From Defluviitaleaceae bacterium (GTDB taxonomy: Bacteria > Bacillota > Clostridia > Lachnospirales > UBA5962), in NCBI GenBank assembly GCA_009780765.1, contig WQZK01000011.1, positions 1-20,431 of the forward strand: 20,431 bases of DNA, in the 5' to 3' direction. Shown here in pieces: positions 8,401 through 16,495 of the stretch. A program made the position numbers and the translations under genes. The notes below the pieces were generated by a model that did no database searches, was not told the DNA's origin, and saw nothing but the letters and a program-made list of their open reading frames with translations. Numbering within the stretch: position 1 is the stretch's first letter; every line of letters starts with the position of its first letter.

Positions 8401-8429
8401 ATTATATAATATTTATATATGTTTCGCAA
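8401..8429 (-). promoter_or_regulatory. Sigma-A-type promoter for the xerS-to-recA operon
   Basis: On the minus strand TTGCGA (8424-8429) and a perfect TATAAT (8401-8406) are separated by exactly 17 nt. They lie 32 nt upstream of the recombinase TTG start. This is the best promoter visible for the whole leftward gene string. The -10 region is palindromic (ATTATATAAT), so a weak rightward promoter for dnaE could share it, but I see no convincing -35 for dnaE. Confidence 0.7.
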
Positions 8430-8491
8430 GTATCATGTGTTGAGAATTCAATAAATCTTAATGGAGCACATACGTAGAGAGGAAAAAAGTT

Positions 8492-11400
8492 ATGGATAAA
8501 AAATTTGTTCATCTTCATGTACATACAGAGTATAGCCTTTTAGATGGCTCAGCAAAAATAGGCGAACTAATTTCTTACACCAAAGAACTAGGGATGGATA
8601 GTTTAGCAATAACCGACCATGGGGCGATGTATGGCGTTGTAGATTTTTATAAAGCAGCAAAAGACACAGGAATTAAACCAATTATCGGTTGTGAAGTTTA
8701 TATTGCAAGCGGCTCAAGGCTTGATAAAGAGCAAGGCAGAGATAATTTTTACTATCACCTTGTTTTGCTTGCAGAAAACCAAGAAGGCTATCAAAACCTT
8801 ATAAAGCTTGTATCTTTAGGCTTTACAGAAGGATTTTATTATAAACCTAGAATAGATATAGAAATTTTGAGAAAATACTCGAAAGGCATAATTGCACTAA
8901 GTGCTTGCCTTGGTGGGCCTGTTGCAAGGGCAGTACTTAGACAAAGCTACGAAAAAGCGAAAGAAACCGCTATAATGTATAACGAAATTTTTGGAGAAAA
9001 TAATTTTTTCTTAGAAATTCAAGAAAATGGGATGGATGAACAAACAACGGTTAATCATGCCCTTATTAAAATAAGCCGTGAAACGGGCATCCCGCTTGTT
9101 GCAACAAACGATGTGCATTACATAAAAAAAGAAGATGCCAAGGCACACGAAGTTCTGTTATGCATTCAAACCCTTAAAACTATTTATGATGATGACCGTA
9201 TGAAGCACGAAACAGACGAATTTTACCTAAAATCACCAGAAGAAATGTATGAAAGATTTCCTTATGCCAAAGAAGCACTTGAAAACACGGTTAAAATTGC
9301 CGAAAGATGTAATGTAGAGTTCGAATTTCATCAGTACAAACTACCTAAATATGATTTGCCAGAAGGGCAAAAATCTTGTGATTATTTAAGAGAGCGTTGT
9401 TTTGAGGGTCTTTATGAAAGATATGGTAAAAATCCTGATAATGACATCGTAGACCGCTTAGAATACGAACTTTCAGTAATTATCAACATGGGGTTTGAAG
9501 ATTATTTCTTAATTACGTGGGATTTTATTAAATATGCAAGAGATAGCGGCATTATGGTTGGCCCGGGACGTGGCTCTGGTGCTGGAAGTATCGTTGCATA
9601 TAGCTTAAAAATCACGAATATAGATCCCTTAAAGCATGAGCTTTTATTTGAACGTTTTCTAAACCCCGAAAGAATTTCAATGCCCGATTTTGATATAGAT
9701 TTTTGCTACGAACGTAGGCAAGAAGTTATAGATTATGTTATACACAAATACGGGGAAGACCATGTTGCCCAAATTATAACCTTTGGTACTATGGCTGCAA
9801 GAAATGCTATTCGTGATGTTGGGCGTGCCTTGGCGTATTCTTATGCTGATGTTGACAGGATTGCGAAGATGATACCGATGGAGCTGCAAATAACAATCGA
9901 CAAGGCGTTAAAGAAAAACCCTGAATTGTTAGCAGCTTATGAAAACGAAGAAGAAACCCAAACCCTAATAGATATGGCGAGAAAACTTGAGGGGCTTGTT
10001 CGCCACTCTTCAACTCACGCTGCTGGCGTTGTTGTGTGCGATAGGCCTGTTGTTGACTATGTTCCACTTAACCAAAACGATGGCATTATTACTACTCAGT
10101 TTAGTATGAACACCCTAGAAGAACTCGGGCTTTTAAAGATGGATTTTTTAGGGCTTAGAACACTCACAATTATAAAAAATGCACTAATTTTAATCGAGCA
10201 AAACCATGGCAAAAAAATTGATATAGATAATATTGGGTTTGAAGATTCTAAGGTATATGACTTAATTTCTGCGGCTAAAACTGAGGGCGTTTTTCAGCTT
10301 GAATCTAGCGGTATGAAAAGCTTTATAAAAGAGCTTAAACCAAACTGCTTAGAAGATATTATTGCGGGAATTTCACTTTTCAGGCCGGGCCCGATGGATT
10401 TTATTCCAAAATATGTTGCTGGCAAGCATACAAAAGGTGAAACTAAGTATACGCACGAGTCGCTTAAACCTATCTTAGAAGCAACTTATGGTTGTATCGT
10501 TTATCAAGAACAGGTTATGCAAATTGTGCGTGATTTAGCTGGCTATAGCCTAGCTAGAAGTGACCTTATGCGAAGAGCCATGAGTAAGAAAAAAGCCGAT
10601 GTGATGGCAGAAGAGCGTAAAAATTTCATATATGGCTTGGGTGATGATGTGCCTGGGTGTATAAAAAACGGCATTCCTAAGGAGGCGGCAGAGAAAATAT
10701 TTGATGAAATGACAAGCTTCGCACAATACGCTTTTAATAAGTCGCATGCCGCTGCGTATGCGGTTATCGGCTACCAAACGGCATGGCTTAAAGTTTATTA
10801 TCCTGTTGAGTTTATGGCGGCACTTTTAAGCTCGATTATGGATTCTTCAACCAAGGTTTCTGAATATATCGAACAGTGCAAAAAAATGGGCATAAAACTC
10901 CTTCCACCTGATATTAATGAAGGATTTGCAAGCTTTAGTGTTTCTGATGGAAATATTAGATTCGGGCTTTTGGCTATAAAAAATGTTGGCAGAAATGTTA
11001 TTTCGGCAATAGTTCGTGAAAGAGAGAAAAACGGCAAATATAAATCGCTAACCGAGTTTATCCAAAGAAACGAATCTAAAGATATGAACAAGCGTTGCAT
11101 AGAAAGCCTTATAAAAGCAGGTGCGTTTGATTCGTTTGACGGAAATCGCCGCCAATATATCGATGCTTACGAGAAAATATTAAGCGGCTCCCATAAAAGT
11201 AAACGACAGAACCTTGAGGGACAAATGAGTCTTTTTGAAATGGGTTCGGTGAACGATGAAAATATTCACAAAGATAACCTTGCCCCACTTGAAGAATATA
11301 AAATTGGCGAACTTTTGGCAATGGAAAAAGAAATGCTTGGAATTTATGTAAGCGGGCATCCGCTTTCGGCTTACTCTGGTGTTTTAGACCAAGTTGTAAA

Positions 11401-11935
11401 CGCCAGAAGTTTAGATTTTATGATGAATGAAGAAGATTTAGGCGAAATCTCCGAAAGCAAACTAAAAGACGGCGAAAGCGTTACGGTTGGTGGAATGATA
11501 ACGGCTAAAAAAATTATTTACACAAAAAGCAACAAGCCAATGGCTTTTGTTACGATTGAGGATACTCATGGGCATATGGAAGTTGTTGTTTTCCCTAATG
11601 TTTATGAAAAGTTTTTATCAAGCCTTTCAGAGGGGCGAGTTATTTTGGTTTCGGGCAAGGCAAGCCATAAAGACGACGAAGATACTAAAATTCTAGCAAA
11701 TACCTTGAAATTCTATGAAGATATAGCACTGTGGCTTAAAATACCTACAGGAAGTAGTATTACAGAAAAAAACTTAACCGATATTCTAGAACAAAACAAA
11801 GGCAGCACTAAAATTGTTATATACAAAGAAGAAACCGAAAAAAGAATTAAGCCAGATTTTACAACAGGAGTAACTATAGAAGTATTAGAAAAATTAAAGT
11901 CTATGCTTGGAGAAAAAAGTGTTGTTATAAAATAA
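8492..11935 (+). CDS. dnaE: DNA polymerase III alpha subunit, DnaE type
   Basis: A 1147-residue replicative C-family polymerase. The N-terminal PHP domain (about 1-210) keeps its metal-binding motifs: HLHVHTEYSLLDG at 7-19, ITDHGAMYG at 40-48, GCEVY at 66-70 and ATNDVHY at 204-210. The palm carries GPGRGSGAGS at 357-366 and PDFDIDF at 398-404, where Asp401 and Asp403 are the catalytic pair as in E. coli. A tandem HhH region and a C-terminal OB fold (VTVGGMITAKKI through MEVVVFPNVYEKF) follow. It lacks the inserted DEDD exonuclease domain of PolC, so it is the DnaE type that works alongside PolC in Firmicutes. AGAGGA precedes the ATG. pfkA and pyk follow in the same direction, an arrangement I recall from clostridia. 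Confidence 0.97.
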   Translation: MDKKFVHLHVHTEYSLLDGSAKIGELISYTKELGMDSLAITDHGAMYGVVDFYKAAKDTGIKPIIGCEVYIASGSRLDKEQGRDNFYYHLVLLAENQEGYQNLIKLVSLGFTEGFYYKPRIDIEILRKYSKGIIALSACLGGPVARAVLRQSYEKAKETAIMYNEIFGENNFFLEIQENGMDEQTTVNHALIKISRETGIPLVATNDVHYIKKEDAKAHEVLLCIQTLKTIYDDDRMKHETDEFYLKSPEEMYERFPYAKEALENTVKIAERCNVEFEFHQYKLPKYDLPEGQKSCDYLRERCFEGLYERYGKNPDNDIVDRLEYELSVIINMGFEDYFLITWDFIKYARDSGIMVGPGRGSGAGSIVAYSLKITNIDPLKHELLFERFLNPERISMPDFDIDFCYERRQEVIDYVIHKYGEDHVAQIITFGTMAARNAIRDVGRALAYSYADVDRIAKMIPMELQITIDKALKKNPELLAAYENEEETQTLIDMARKLEGLVRHSSTHAAGVVVCDRPVVDYVPLNQNDGIITTQFSMNTLEELGLLKMDFLGLRTLTIIKNALILIEQNHGKKIDIDNIGFEDSKVYDLISAAKTEGVFQLESSGMKSFIKELKPNCLEDIIAGISLFRPGPMDFIPKYVAGKHTKGETKYTHESLKPILEATYGCIVYQEQVMQIVRDLAGYSLARSDLMRRAMSKKKADVMAEERKNFIYGLGDDVPGCIKNGIPKEAAEKIFDEMTSFAQYAFNKSHAAAYAVIGYQTAWLKVYYPVEFMAALLSSIMDSSTKVSEYIEQCKKMGIKLLPPDINEGFASFSVSDGNIRFGLLAIKNVGRNVISAIVREREKNGKYKSLTEFIQRNESKDMNKRCIESLIKAGAFDSFDGNRRQYIDAYEKILSGSHKSKRQNLEGQMSLFEMGSVNDENIHKDNLAPLEEYKIGELLAMEKEMLGIYVSGHPLSAYSGVLDQVVNARSLDFMMNEEDLGEISESKLKDGESVTVGGMITAKKIIYTKSNKPMAFVTIEDTHGHMEVVVFPNVYEKFLSSLSEGRVILVSGKASHKDDEDTKILANTLKFYEDIALWLKIPTGSSITEKNLTDILEQNKGSTKIVIYKEETEKRIKPDFTTGVTIEVLEKLKSMLGEKSVVIK

Positions 11936-11950
11936 GATTTAGGGTACAAT
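11922..11950 (+). promoter_or_regulatory. Candidate promoter for pfkA-pyk
   Basis: TTGTTA (11922-11927) and TACAAT (11945-11950) are separated by 17 nt, 40 nt upstream of the pfkA ATG. The -35 overlaps the last codons of dnaE. It would let the glycolytic genes be expressed independently of dnaE. Neither hexamer is perfect, so this is a moderate call. Confidence 0.4.
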
Positions 11951-11990
11951 AAGGGAAGTAATATATTAGTTAAAGGTAAGTGGTGAAACA

Positions 11991-12977
11991 ATGACTACAG
12001 TAGAAAACACAGGAAAAATAAAAAAAATAGCAGTTTTAACAAGCGGTGGTGATGCTCCCGGAATGAATGCCGTTATTCGAGCTGTCGTAAGAACAGCAAA
12101 GCATTTTGGCCTAGAAGTTTTAGGCGTTAAGCGTGGGTACGATGGGCTTTTATCAGGCGATGTTTTTGATATGCATGAAAAAAGCGTTTCAGACATAATT
12201 CACAAAGGCGGCACAATTTTGTTAACTGCACGCTCTTCAGAGATGCGTACAGAAGAAGGACAAAAAAAAGCGGCAAATATTTGCAATATTTTAGGCATTG
12301 ATGCACTTGTTGTAATTGGCGGAGATGGTTCTATAACGGGGGGGCTAAAGCTTGCGAGGCTCGGCGTTAATGTTATAGGAATACCTGCTACAATTGACTT
12401 AGACCTTGATTGTTCTGAATACACAATAGGGTTCGATACGGCGGTTAACACCGCCATGGAGGCTATAAACAAGATAAGAGATACTTCTTTTAGCCATGAA
12501 AGATGTTCGGTTGTTGAGGTTATGGGCAGAAATTCGGGAGAAATTGCACTTTGGTGTGCTATGACTTGCGGGGCAGAAGAGGTTTTAATTCCAGAGAACC
12601 CAATTGAGCATGACATAATTATCGCAGAAATTTTTAAAAACCGTGCAAAGGGTAAACGCCATCATCTAGTTATTGTTGCCGAAGGTAGCGGGCATACAGA
12701 AGAGTTTGCGAAAAAGATTGAACAAGTTACAGGTATAGAAACAAGGGCCAGTATTTTAGGATATTTACAAAGAGGCGGCTCGCCAACTGCTATGGATAGA
12801 CGTCTTGGCTCTTTGATGGGCTACAAGGCAGTTGAATCTTTGATAAACGGTGAAAAAAATAGAATTGTAGTTATAAAAAATAATGATTATAAAACGATTG
12901 ACATCGAAGAGGGCTTAAATCAAGAAAGCACATATAGCAACAAAACATACGATATAATAAAAATTTTATCGGTTTAG
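11991..12977 (+). CDS. pfkA: 6-phosphofructokinase, PfkA family, with altered active-site loop
   Basis: Phosphorylates fructose 6-phosphate to fructose 1,6-bisphosphate, the committed step of glycolysis. At 328 residues it is close to the bacterial norm of about 320, with a nine-residue N-terminal addition. SGGDAPGMNAVIR at 18-30, GGDGS at 110-114, IGFDTA at 146-151, EVMGRNSGE at 176-184, VAEGSG at 229-234 and LQRGGSPTAMDR at 259-270 are all family motifs. Gly113 (position 104 in B. stearothermophilus numbering) argues for ATP rather than pyrophosphate as donor. The usual PGTIDND loop reads PATIDLDLD (132-140): catalytic Asp136 is kept, but Gly-to-Ala and Asn-to-Leu changes flank it. The usual substrate-binding His249 is Tyr258. 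The ATG has only a weak SD (GTGGTG). pyk follows after 12 nt with its own AGGAGG. Confidence 0.92.
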   Translation: MTTVENTGKIKKIAVLTSGGDAPGMNAVIRAVVRTAKHFGLEVLGVKRGYDGLLSGDVFDMHEKSVSDIIHKGGTILLTARSSEMRTEEGQKKAANICNILGIDALVVIGGDGSITGGLKLARLGVNVIGIPATIDLDLDCSEYTIGFDTAVNTAMEAINKIRDTSFSHERCSVVEVMGRNSGEIALWCAMTCGAEEVLIPENPIEHDIIIAEIFKNRAKGKRHHLVIVAEGSGHTEEFAKKIEQVTGIETRASILGYLQRGGSPTAMDRRLGSLMGYKAVESLINGEKNRIVVIKNNDYKTIDIEEGLNQESTYSNKTYDIIKILSV

Positions 12978-12989
12978 GAGGTAATATTA

Positions 12990-14753
12990 GTGAGGAAAAC
13001 AAAAATATTAGCAACACTCGGACCTGCTACGAACGACGTTGAGATTTTAAAAAAAATGATAGAGTCGGGTTTAAATGGTGCAAGAATTAACTTTTCGCAT
13101 GGAAACTATGAGTCGCATGGCGAAATGATTAAAAAGCTAAAGCAAGCTAGAGAAGAGATGAACGCATCAATCCCTTTGCTTCTAGACACTAAAGGGCCAG
13201 AAATTAGGGTCAAGTCGTTTGAAGATGGGCAGGTTTCTCTTGAGGAGTGCCAAGACTTCACGCTTACAACAAACGATATTATGGGAAATAAAGACATTGT
13301 TACGGTTACTTACGAAAGCCTTGCAAAAGATATGCACGTGGGTGATAGAATTTTGCTAGACGATGGACTTATCGAGCTTAAAGTTAAAGAAGTTACCGAA
13401 ACTGACGTTATTTGCACAGTTATAAACGGTGGTATTTTAAAAAATAATAAAGGTGTTAACATCCCTGATGTTTACATTAATTTGCCACCATTTACCGAAA
13501 AAGATGTTGAAGATATTTTATTTGGTATAAAAATGGGCTTTGATTATGTTGCAGCTTCATTTATTAGAAAAGCATCTGATGTTTTAAAAATAAGAGAAAT
13601 TTTAGAGAAGAACGGTGGAGAAGATATTAAAATAATATCTAAAATTGAAAATAGAGATGGCGTTGACAATATCAACGAAATTTTAGATGTTTCTGATGGA
13701 ATTATGGTTGCTCGTGGCGATTTAGGCGTTGAGATTGATTTGGAAGAAGTTCCACTTGTGCAGAAAAAACTTATTAAAAAAGCCAATTTACTTGGCAAAA
13801 CAGTTGTAACGGCAACACAAATGCTAGAATCTATGATTTCTAACCCAAGGCCAACAAGAGCCGAAGCGAACGATGTTGCAAACGCAATTTTCGATGGCAC
13901 AGACGTTATCATGCTTTCAGGCGAAACGGCAAGCGGCAAATACCCTTCAGAAGCAATTGCAACAATGGCAAGAATTGCAGAAAAAGCCGAAGATTCTATA
14001 AATTACTACGAAACCGATACCGAACTACATAAAGTAACGGGCAAAAAACTAATCACAACAGATGCCATTGGCTATGCAACATGTGCGGTTTCTAACGATT
14101 TAAAGTCGCCTTGCATTGCAACGGTTACAAACTCAGGCTTTACGGCTCGCAAGGTTGCAAAATTTAGGCCAACATGCCCAGTTATTGCAATAACCGATAA
14201 ACCAATAACATTTAGGCAAATGGCACTTATTTGGGGCTGCATTCCTATTTTTGACGAAAATGTAAACAAAGCAGAAGATATATTTAAGCTAAGTGCAGAA
14301 ATTGCCAGAAAGCTAAATATTGCACGCACTGGTGATAATTTAGTTGTTGCGGCAGGGCTTCCACTTGGCGAGGCAGGAACAACTAACACAATCAGGGTTG
14401 TAACTGTTGGCGATGTTTTGCTTAAAGGTAAGTCGACAATAGCGAGAAGTGTTTCGGGCAAGGCGTGTGTTGTAACTAATGTTCGAGAAGCTGAAAAAAC
14501 ATTCCAAAAAGGTGATATTTTGGTGTGTAATAATACAGATAACAGCATGATGCACCTAATTCGTAGATGCTCGGCAATTATTTTGGGTTCTGAGGGAAAC
14601 GAAAATTATGACCATGCTTACACCGTTGGGCAAGCTCTTGATATACCTGTAGTTGTATGCAATACAAAAGTTGTTGATAGAATTCCAAACGCCACAAATA
14701 TTACTATTGACGGCAAAAAGGGTTTGATATATAATGGCATTAGAGAGCTGTAA
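12990..14753 (+). CDS. pyk: Pyruvate kinase with C-terminal PEP-utiliser domain
   Basis: Converts phosphoenolpyruvate and ADP to pyruvate and ATP, the last step of glycolysis. The 587-residue length matches Bacillus-type enzymes (about 585), which carry an extra C-terminal PEP-utiliser-like domain; here that domain spans about 490-587 (GKACVVTN through KKGLIYNG). Core motifs are ARINFSHG at 31-38, LDTKGPEIR at 65-73, catalytic Lys218 in ISKIENRDG, metal ligands in VARGDLGVE at 240-248, TATQMLESM at 274-282, and LSGETASGKYP at 309-319. Translation begins at GTG 12990, preceded by a strong AGGAGG at 8 nt; no in-frame ATG lies nearby. It is the second gene of a pfkA-pyk unit, pairing the two allosterically controlled steps of glycolysis. 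Confidence 0.97.
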   Translation: MRKTKILATLGPATNDVEILKKMIESGLNGARINFSHGNYESHGEMIKKLKQAREEMNASIPLLLDTKGPEIRVKSFEDGQVSLEECQDFTLTTNDIMGNKDIVTVTYESLAKDMHVGDRILLDDGLIELKVKEVTETDVICTVINGGILKNNKGVNIPDVYINLPPFTEKDVEDILFGIKMGFDYVAASFIRKASDVLKIREILEKNGGEDIKIISKIENRDGVDNINEILDVSDGIMVARGDLGVEIDLEEVPLVQKKLIKKANLLGKTVVTATQMLESMISNPRPTRAEANDVANAIFDGTDVIMLSGETASGKYPSEAIATMARIAEKAEDSINYYETDTELHKVTGKKLITTDAIGYATCAVSNDLKSPCIATVTNSGFTARKVAKFRPTCPVIAITDKPITFRQMALIWGCIPIFDENVNKAEDIFKLSAEIARKLNIARTGDNLVVAAGLPLGEAGTTNTIRVVTVGDVLLKGKSTIARSVSGKACVVTNVREAEKTFQKGDILVCNNTDNSMMHLIRRCSAIILGSEGNENYDHAYTVGQALDIPVVVCNTKVVDRIPNATNITIDGKKGLIYNGIREL

Positions 14754-14788
14754 TGCTCTAATAATGTTTTAAATTTGGAGGTTTTATT

Positions 14789-14950
14789 ATGGAAAAATAC
14801 GTATGCACAATTTGCGGTTATATCTACGACCCGCAAGTAGGCGATGAGGACAACAACATTGAGCCAGGCACGGCTTTTGCCGATATTCCAGAAGATTGGC
14901 TTTGCCCTTTATGCCATGTTGGTAAAGAGCAATTTGAAGTAACAGAATAA
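14789..14950 (+). CDS. Rubredoxin (53 residues)
   Basis: A small iron-sulfur electron carrier. It was found by translating the gap after pyk. GGAGG precedes the ATG at 14789 and the frame ends at TAA 14948-14950. Four cysteines in two knuckles hold one Fe: CTICGY (Cys6, Cys9) and CPLCHV (Cys39, Cys42). The core is typical: YIYDP at 11-15, the acidic GDEDNNIEPGT at 18-28, and DIPEDWLCP at 32-40. The residue after the last cysteine is His43, where rubredoxins normally have Gly. The gene lies 35 nt after pyk and directly before a terminator, so it is probably the last gene of the glycolytic unit. In anaerobes rubredoxins often serve oxygen and peroxide reductases; no partner is encoded nearby. 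Confidence 0.95.
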   Translation: MEKYVCTICGYIYDPQVGDEDNNIEPGTAFADIPEDWLCPLCHVGKEQFEVTE

Positions 14951-14960
14951 AAAATTAAAC

Positions 14961-14990
14961 AAAAAGCATGGCGTAAATGTCATGCTTTTT
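14961..14990. terminator. Bidirectional intrinsic terminator
   Basis: AAAAAGCATG and CATGCTTTTT form a perfect 10-bp stem around a 10-nt loop. A T-run ends the stem on the plus strand, serving the rubredoxin end. On the minus strand the hairpin runs into TTTTTGTTTAATTTTTT, serving the convergent secreted-protein gene that ends at 15013. Confidence 0.85.
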
Positions 14991-15012
14991 ATATTCTTGT
15001 GCTATAATAATT

Positions 15013-15795
15013 CTATCTTGTGAAAAACGAGAGTATTCTACTGAAAAAAGATTGCCTAGCTGGAGCTGGTGGATTTAAGAAAGCATCACTTTGCATGAAT
15101 TCTTCATATAAAGCTAATACACCACCAAAGCCAGAAAGACCACTATCCTCCATGGTTAAATTCCACATATCCATTTGAAAGAAAGTATCTTTATTCATTA
15201 AATCAGTTCGGCTTCTTGCCAAATTTGGTTGTTGAAAAGTAGAAGCTTCTATCAAATAATTAGAGTTATCGCTTGCAAAAACGTAAGTTGGTCCAAATGA
15301 TATTATAAATAAGTCTTCTAGGCTTGCAAATTCTTCAAATATTCTTAAATAATCATAAAAATATTCTTCGCCTCCAACTCTTGTTTGAATAACTTGATAT
15401 CTTCCGCCATAAAACGCAACTCGCATACTGGCAAATGGTTTATCATCATAATTAATTATATATAGCCATAAGCCTGCGTAACTATAGAGTTCTTCAAAAT
15501 TTCCTATATCAGAAAGATCTAAAGCCACGACACTATAAATAGGAAATGCCTTGCCTATTGAAAACCTATCAACTTCAAAAGGGTTTCCATTAGCATCAAG
15601 GTCACCATGGCTTGCTAAGATTCCAACCATTGAATTGGCTATAGAGAAAAGGCGACTATGTGCAAATTCGTTAAGTGCCTCTGGCGGCCCACTTCCAAAA
15701 GTAGGTCTTTCGGCATTAGAAGCAATTGCTGTTAATGAAAAAACAAAAGTAATTGTTAAAATAATACAAAGCAAAATAATTAGCTTTTTTTTCAT
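15013..15795 (-). CDS. Secreted protein of unknown function, co-transcribed with a cysteine protease
   Basis: I do not recognise a family. The 260-residue product starts with a lysine-rich, hydrophobic signal peptide (about 1-28, ending around TAIASNA). The only cysteine, Cys10, lies inside it, so the mature protein has none and is not a lipoprotein by lipobox. The mature part reads as a mixed alpha/beta domain with many aromatic residues. A FSIGKAFPIYSVVALD stretch (78-93) resembles a recurring 'LGxPFxIY' pattern that I associate with exported clostridial proteins. The tail is Pro/Arg-rich followed by FFSRILSFFTR. AGGAGG lies 7 nt before the ATG and only 15 nt separate it from the upstream papain-like protease gene, so the two are probably one mRNA. 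It could be a substrate, inhibitor or partner of that protease; this rests on adjacency only. Confidence 0.8.
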   Translation of the reverse strand: MKKKLIILLCIILTITFVFSLTAIASNAERPTFGSGPPEALNEFAHSRLFSIANSMVGILASHGDLDANGNPFEVDRFSIGKAFPIYSVVALDLSDIGNFEELYSYAGLWLYIINYDDKPFASMRVAFYGGRYQVIQTRVGGEEYFYDYLRIFEEFASLEDLFIISFGPTYVFASDNSNYLIEASTFQQPNLARSRTDLMNKDTFFQMDMWNLTMEDSGLSGFGGVLALYEEFMQSDAFLNPPAPARQSFFSRILSFFTR

Positions 15796-15810
15796 AATAA
15801 TACCTCCTAT

Positions 15811-16440
15811 TTATCTCAAAACAATAGTATCTGCCCAGCGAGTATGCGAATCCCAAGGGTCTATTGTAAAAGCACTAAGTGAAAAAGTAATATGACTACC
15901 AACCCAAGGATCCATCATTGCCAAGCCCCAGTCAAAGTTAAATGTATCAACTGTGCTTATCACATACACATGACTCACTGCACCACCTCTTACCCTTCTA
16001 GCATATACAGGACGATGTGCAGATATTTCATTTACAAGCTCGCTACCGTTTAAATTTCTGTTAATTATAGTATTGTGAACCCCAAAAGCACTTATTCCAT
16101 TAGCAGCTTCCCAAGTAAATGCCAGCCTTTCTAAAGGTAGAGTCCATATAGCAAATTGTGCAAATTGCCGTTGTGTGGTATGTATCCCCCGAGTTTGTAG
16201 CATAGCAACAGATGCAGCCGCCCAACACCAAACATTATTCTCTTGCCTAATGTTAGGAACCCAAGTTGAAAATACACCGTGGTTAAATGGTACTATTTCT
16301 TCATGGTGATCAATTTCTAAATAAGTAAAGTCATCTTCTAATAAAATTATACTATCAGTTGCGAAAATAGTTGTAGTACTCTGGAATAATAAAGCTAACG
16401 CTAAACTAAAAGAAATTAGTTTTAAAATTTTTTTCTTCAT
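15811..16440 (-). CDS. Secreted papain-like cysteine protease (C39-like/staphopain-type fold)
   Basis: A 209-residue exported protein with a signal peptide at about 1-28. The mature part carries the papain-superfamily core. Gln66 (oxyanion hole) and Cys72 lie in QENNVWCWAAASVAM, the N-x-x-WCWAA pattern of secreted bacterial papain-like enzymes. His157 lies in GGAVSHVYVI and Asp177 in MMDPWVGSH. Spacing and order (Q, C, H, D) fit an active peptidase. Only about 35 residues separate the signal peptide from the catalytic domain, so there is no room for a classic large inhibitory propeptide. Cys72 is the only cysteine. It is the first gene of a two-gene unit, read from a consensus promoter, with AGGAGG 7 nt before the ATG. 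The exact MEROPS family and substrate cannot be assigned by eye. Confidence 0.85.
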   Translation of the reverse strand: MKKKILKLISFSLALALLFQSTTTIFATDSIILLEDDFTYLEIDHHEEIVPFNHGVFSTWVPNIRQENNVWCWAAASVAMLQTRGIHTTQRQFAQFAIWTLPLERLAFTWEAANGISAFGVHNTIINRNLNGSELVNEISAHRPVYARRVRGGAVSHVYVISTVDTFNFDWGLAMMDPWVGSHITFSLSAFTIDPWDSHTRWADTIVLR

Positions 16441-16463
16441 AAAAAATCCTCCTAATATTGTTA

Positions 16464-16490
16464 GTTAATTAACCATTTTATACATGTATA
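16464..16490 (-). promoter_or_regulatory. Two palindromes in the protease-operon leader (candidate operators)
   Basis: TATACATGTATA (16479-16490) is a perfect 12-bp palindrome at the expected transcription start. GTTAATTAAC (16464-16473) is a perfect 10-bp palindrome downstream of it, before the AGGAGG. Both lie between the -10 and the protease start codon, where a repressor would block transcription. The region is AT-rich, so one of the two could be chance. Confidence 0.4.
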
Positions 16491-16495
16491 TTCAA

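Noticed and set aside
8370..8491. dif-like recombination site next to the XerS-like gene
   Set aside because: I found no roughly 30-bp imperfect palindrome resembling dif or dif-SL; only short AT palindromes that overlap the promoter.
12200..12616. 138-codon minus-strand open frame inside pfkA
   Set aside because: Antisense shadow of a certain gene; Ser/Pro/Ile-rich low-complexity product with no recognisable motif.
13544..13939. 131-codon minus-strand open frame inside pyk
   Set aside because: Antisense shadow; no motif and no independent promoter or SD.
14072..14548. Long open frame (158 codons) on the minus strand inside pyk
   Set aside because: It lies entirely within a highly conserved, certain pyruvate kinase gene, has no ribosome binding site worth noting and a protein composition typical of antisense shadow frames.
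15551..15895. 114-codon plus-strand open frame across the secreted-protein gene and protease end
   Set aside because: The minus-strand gene pair has signal peptides, AGGAGG sites and conserved motifs; this frame has none.
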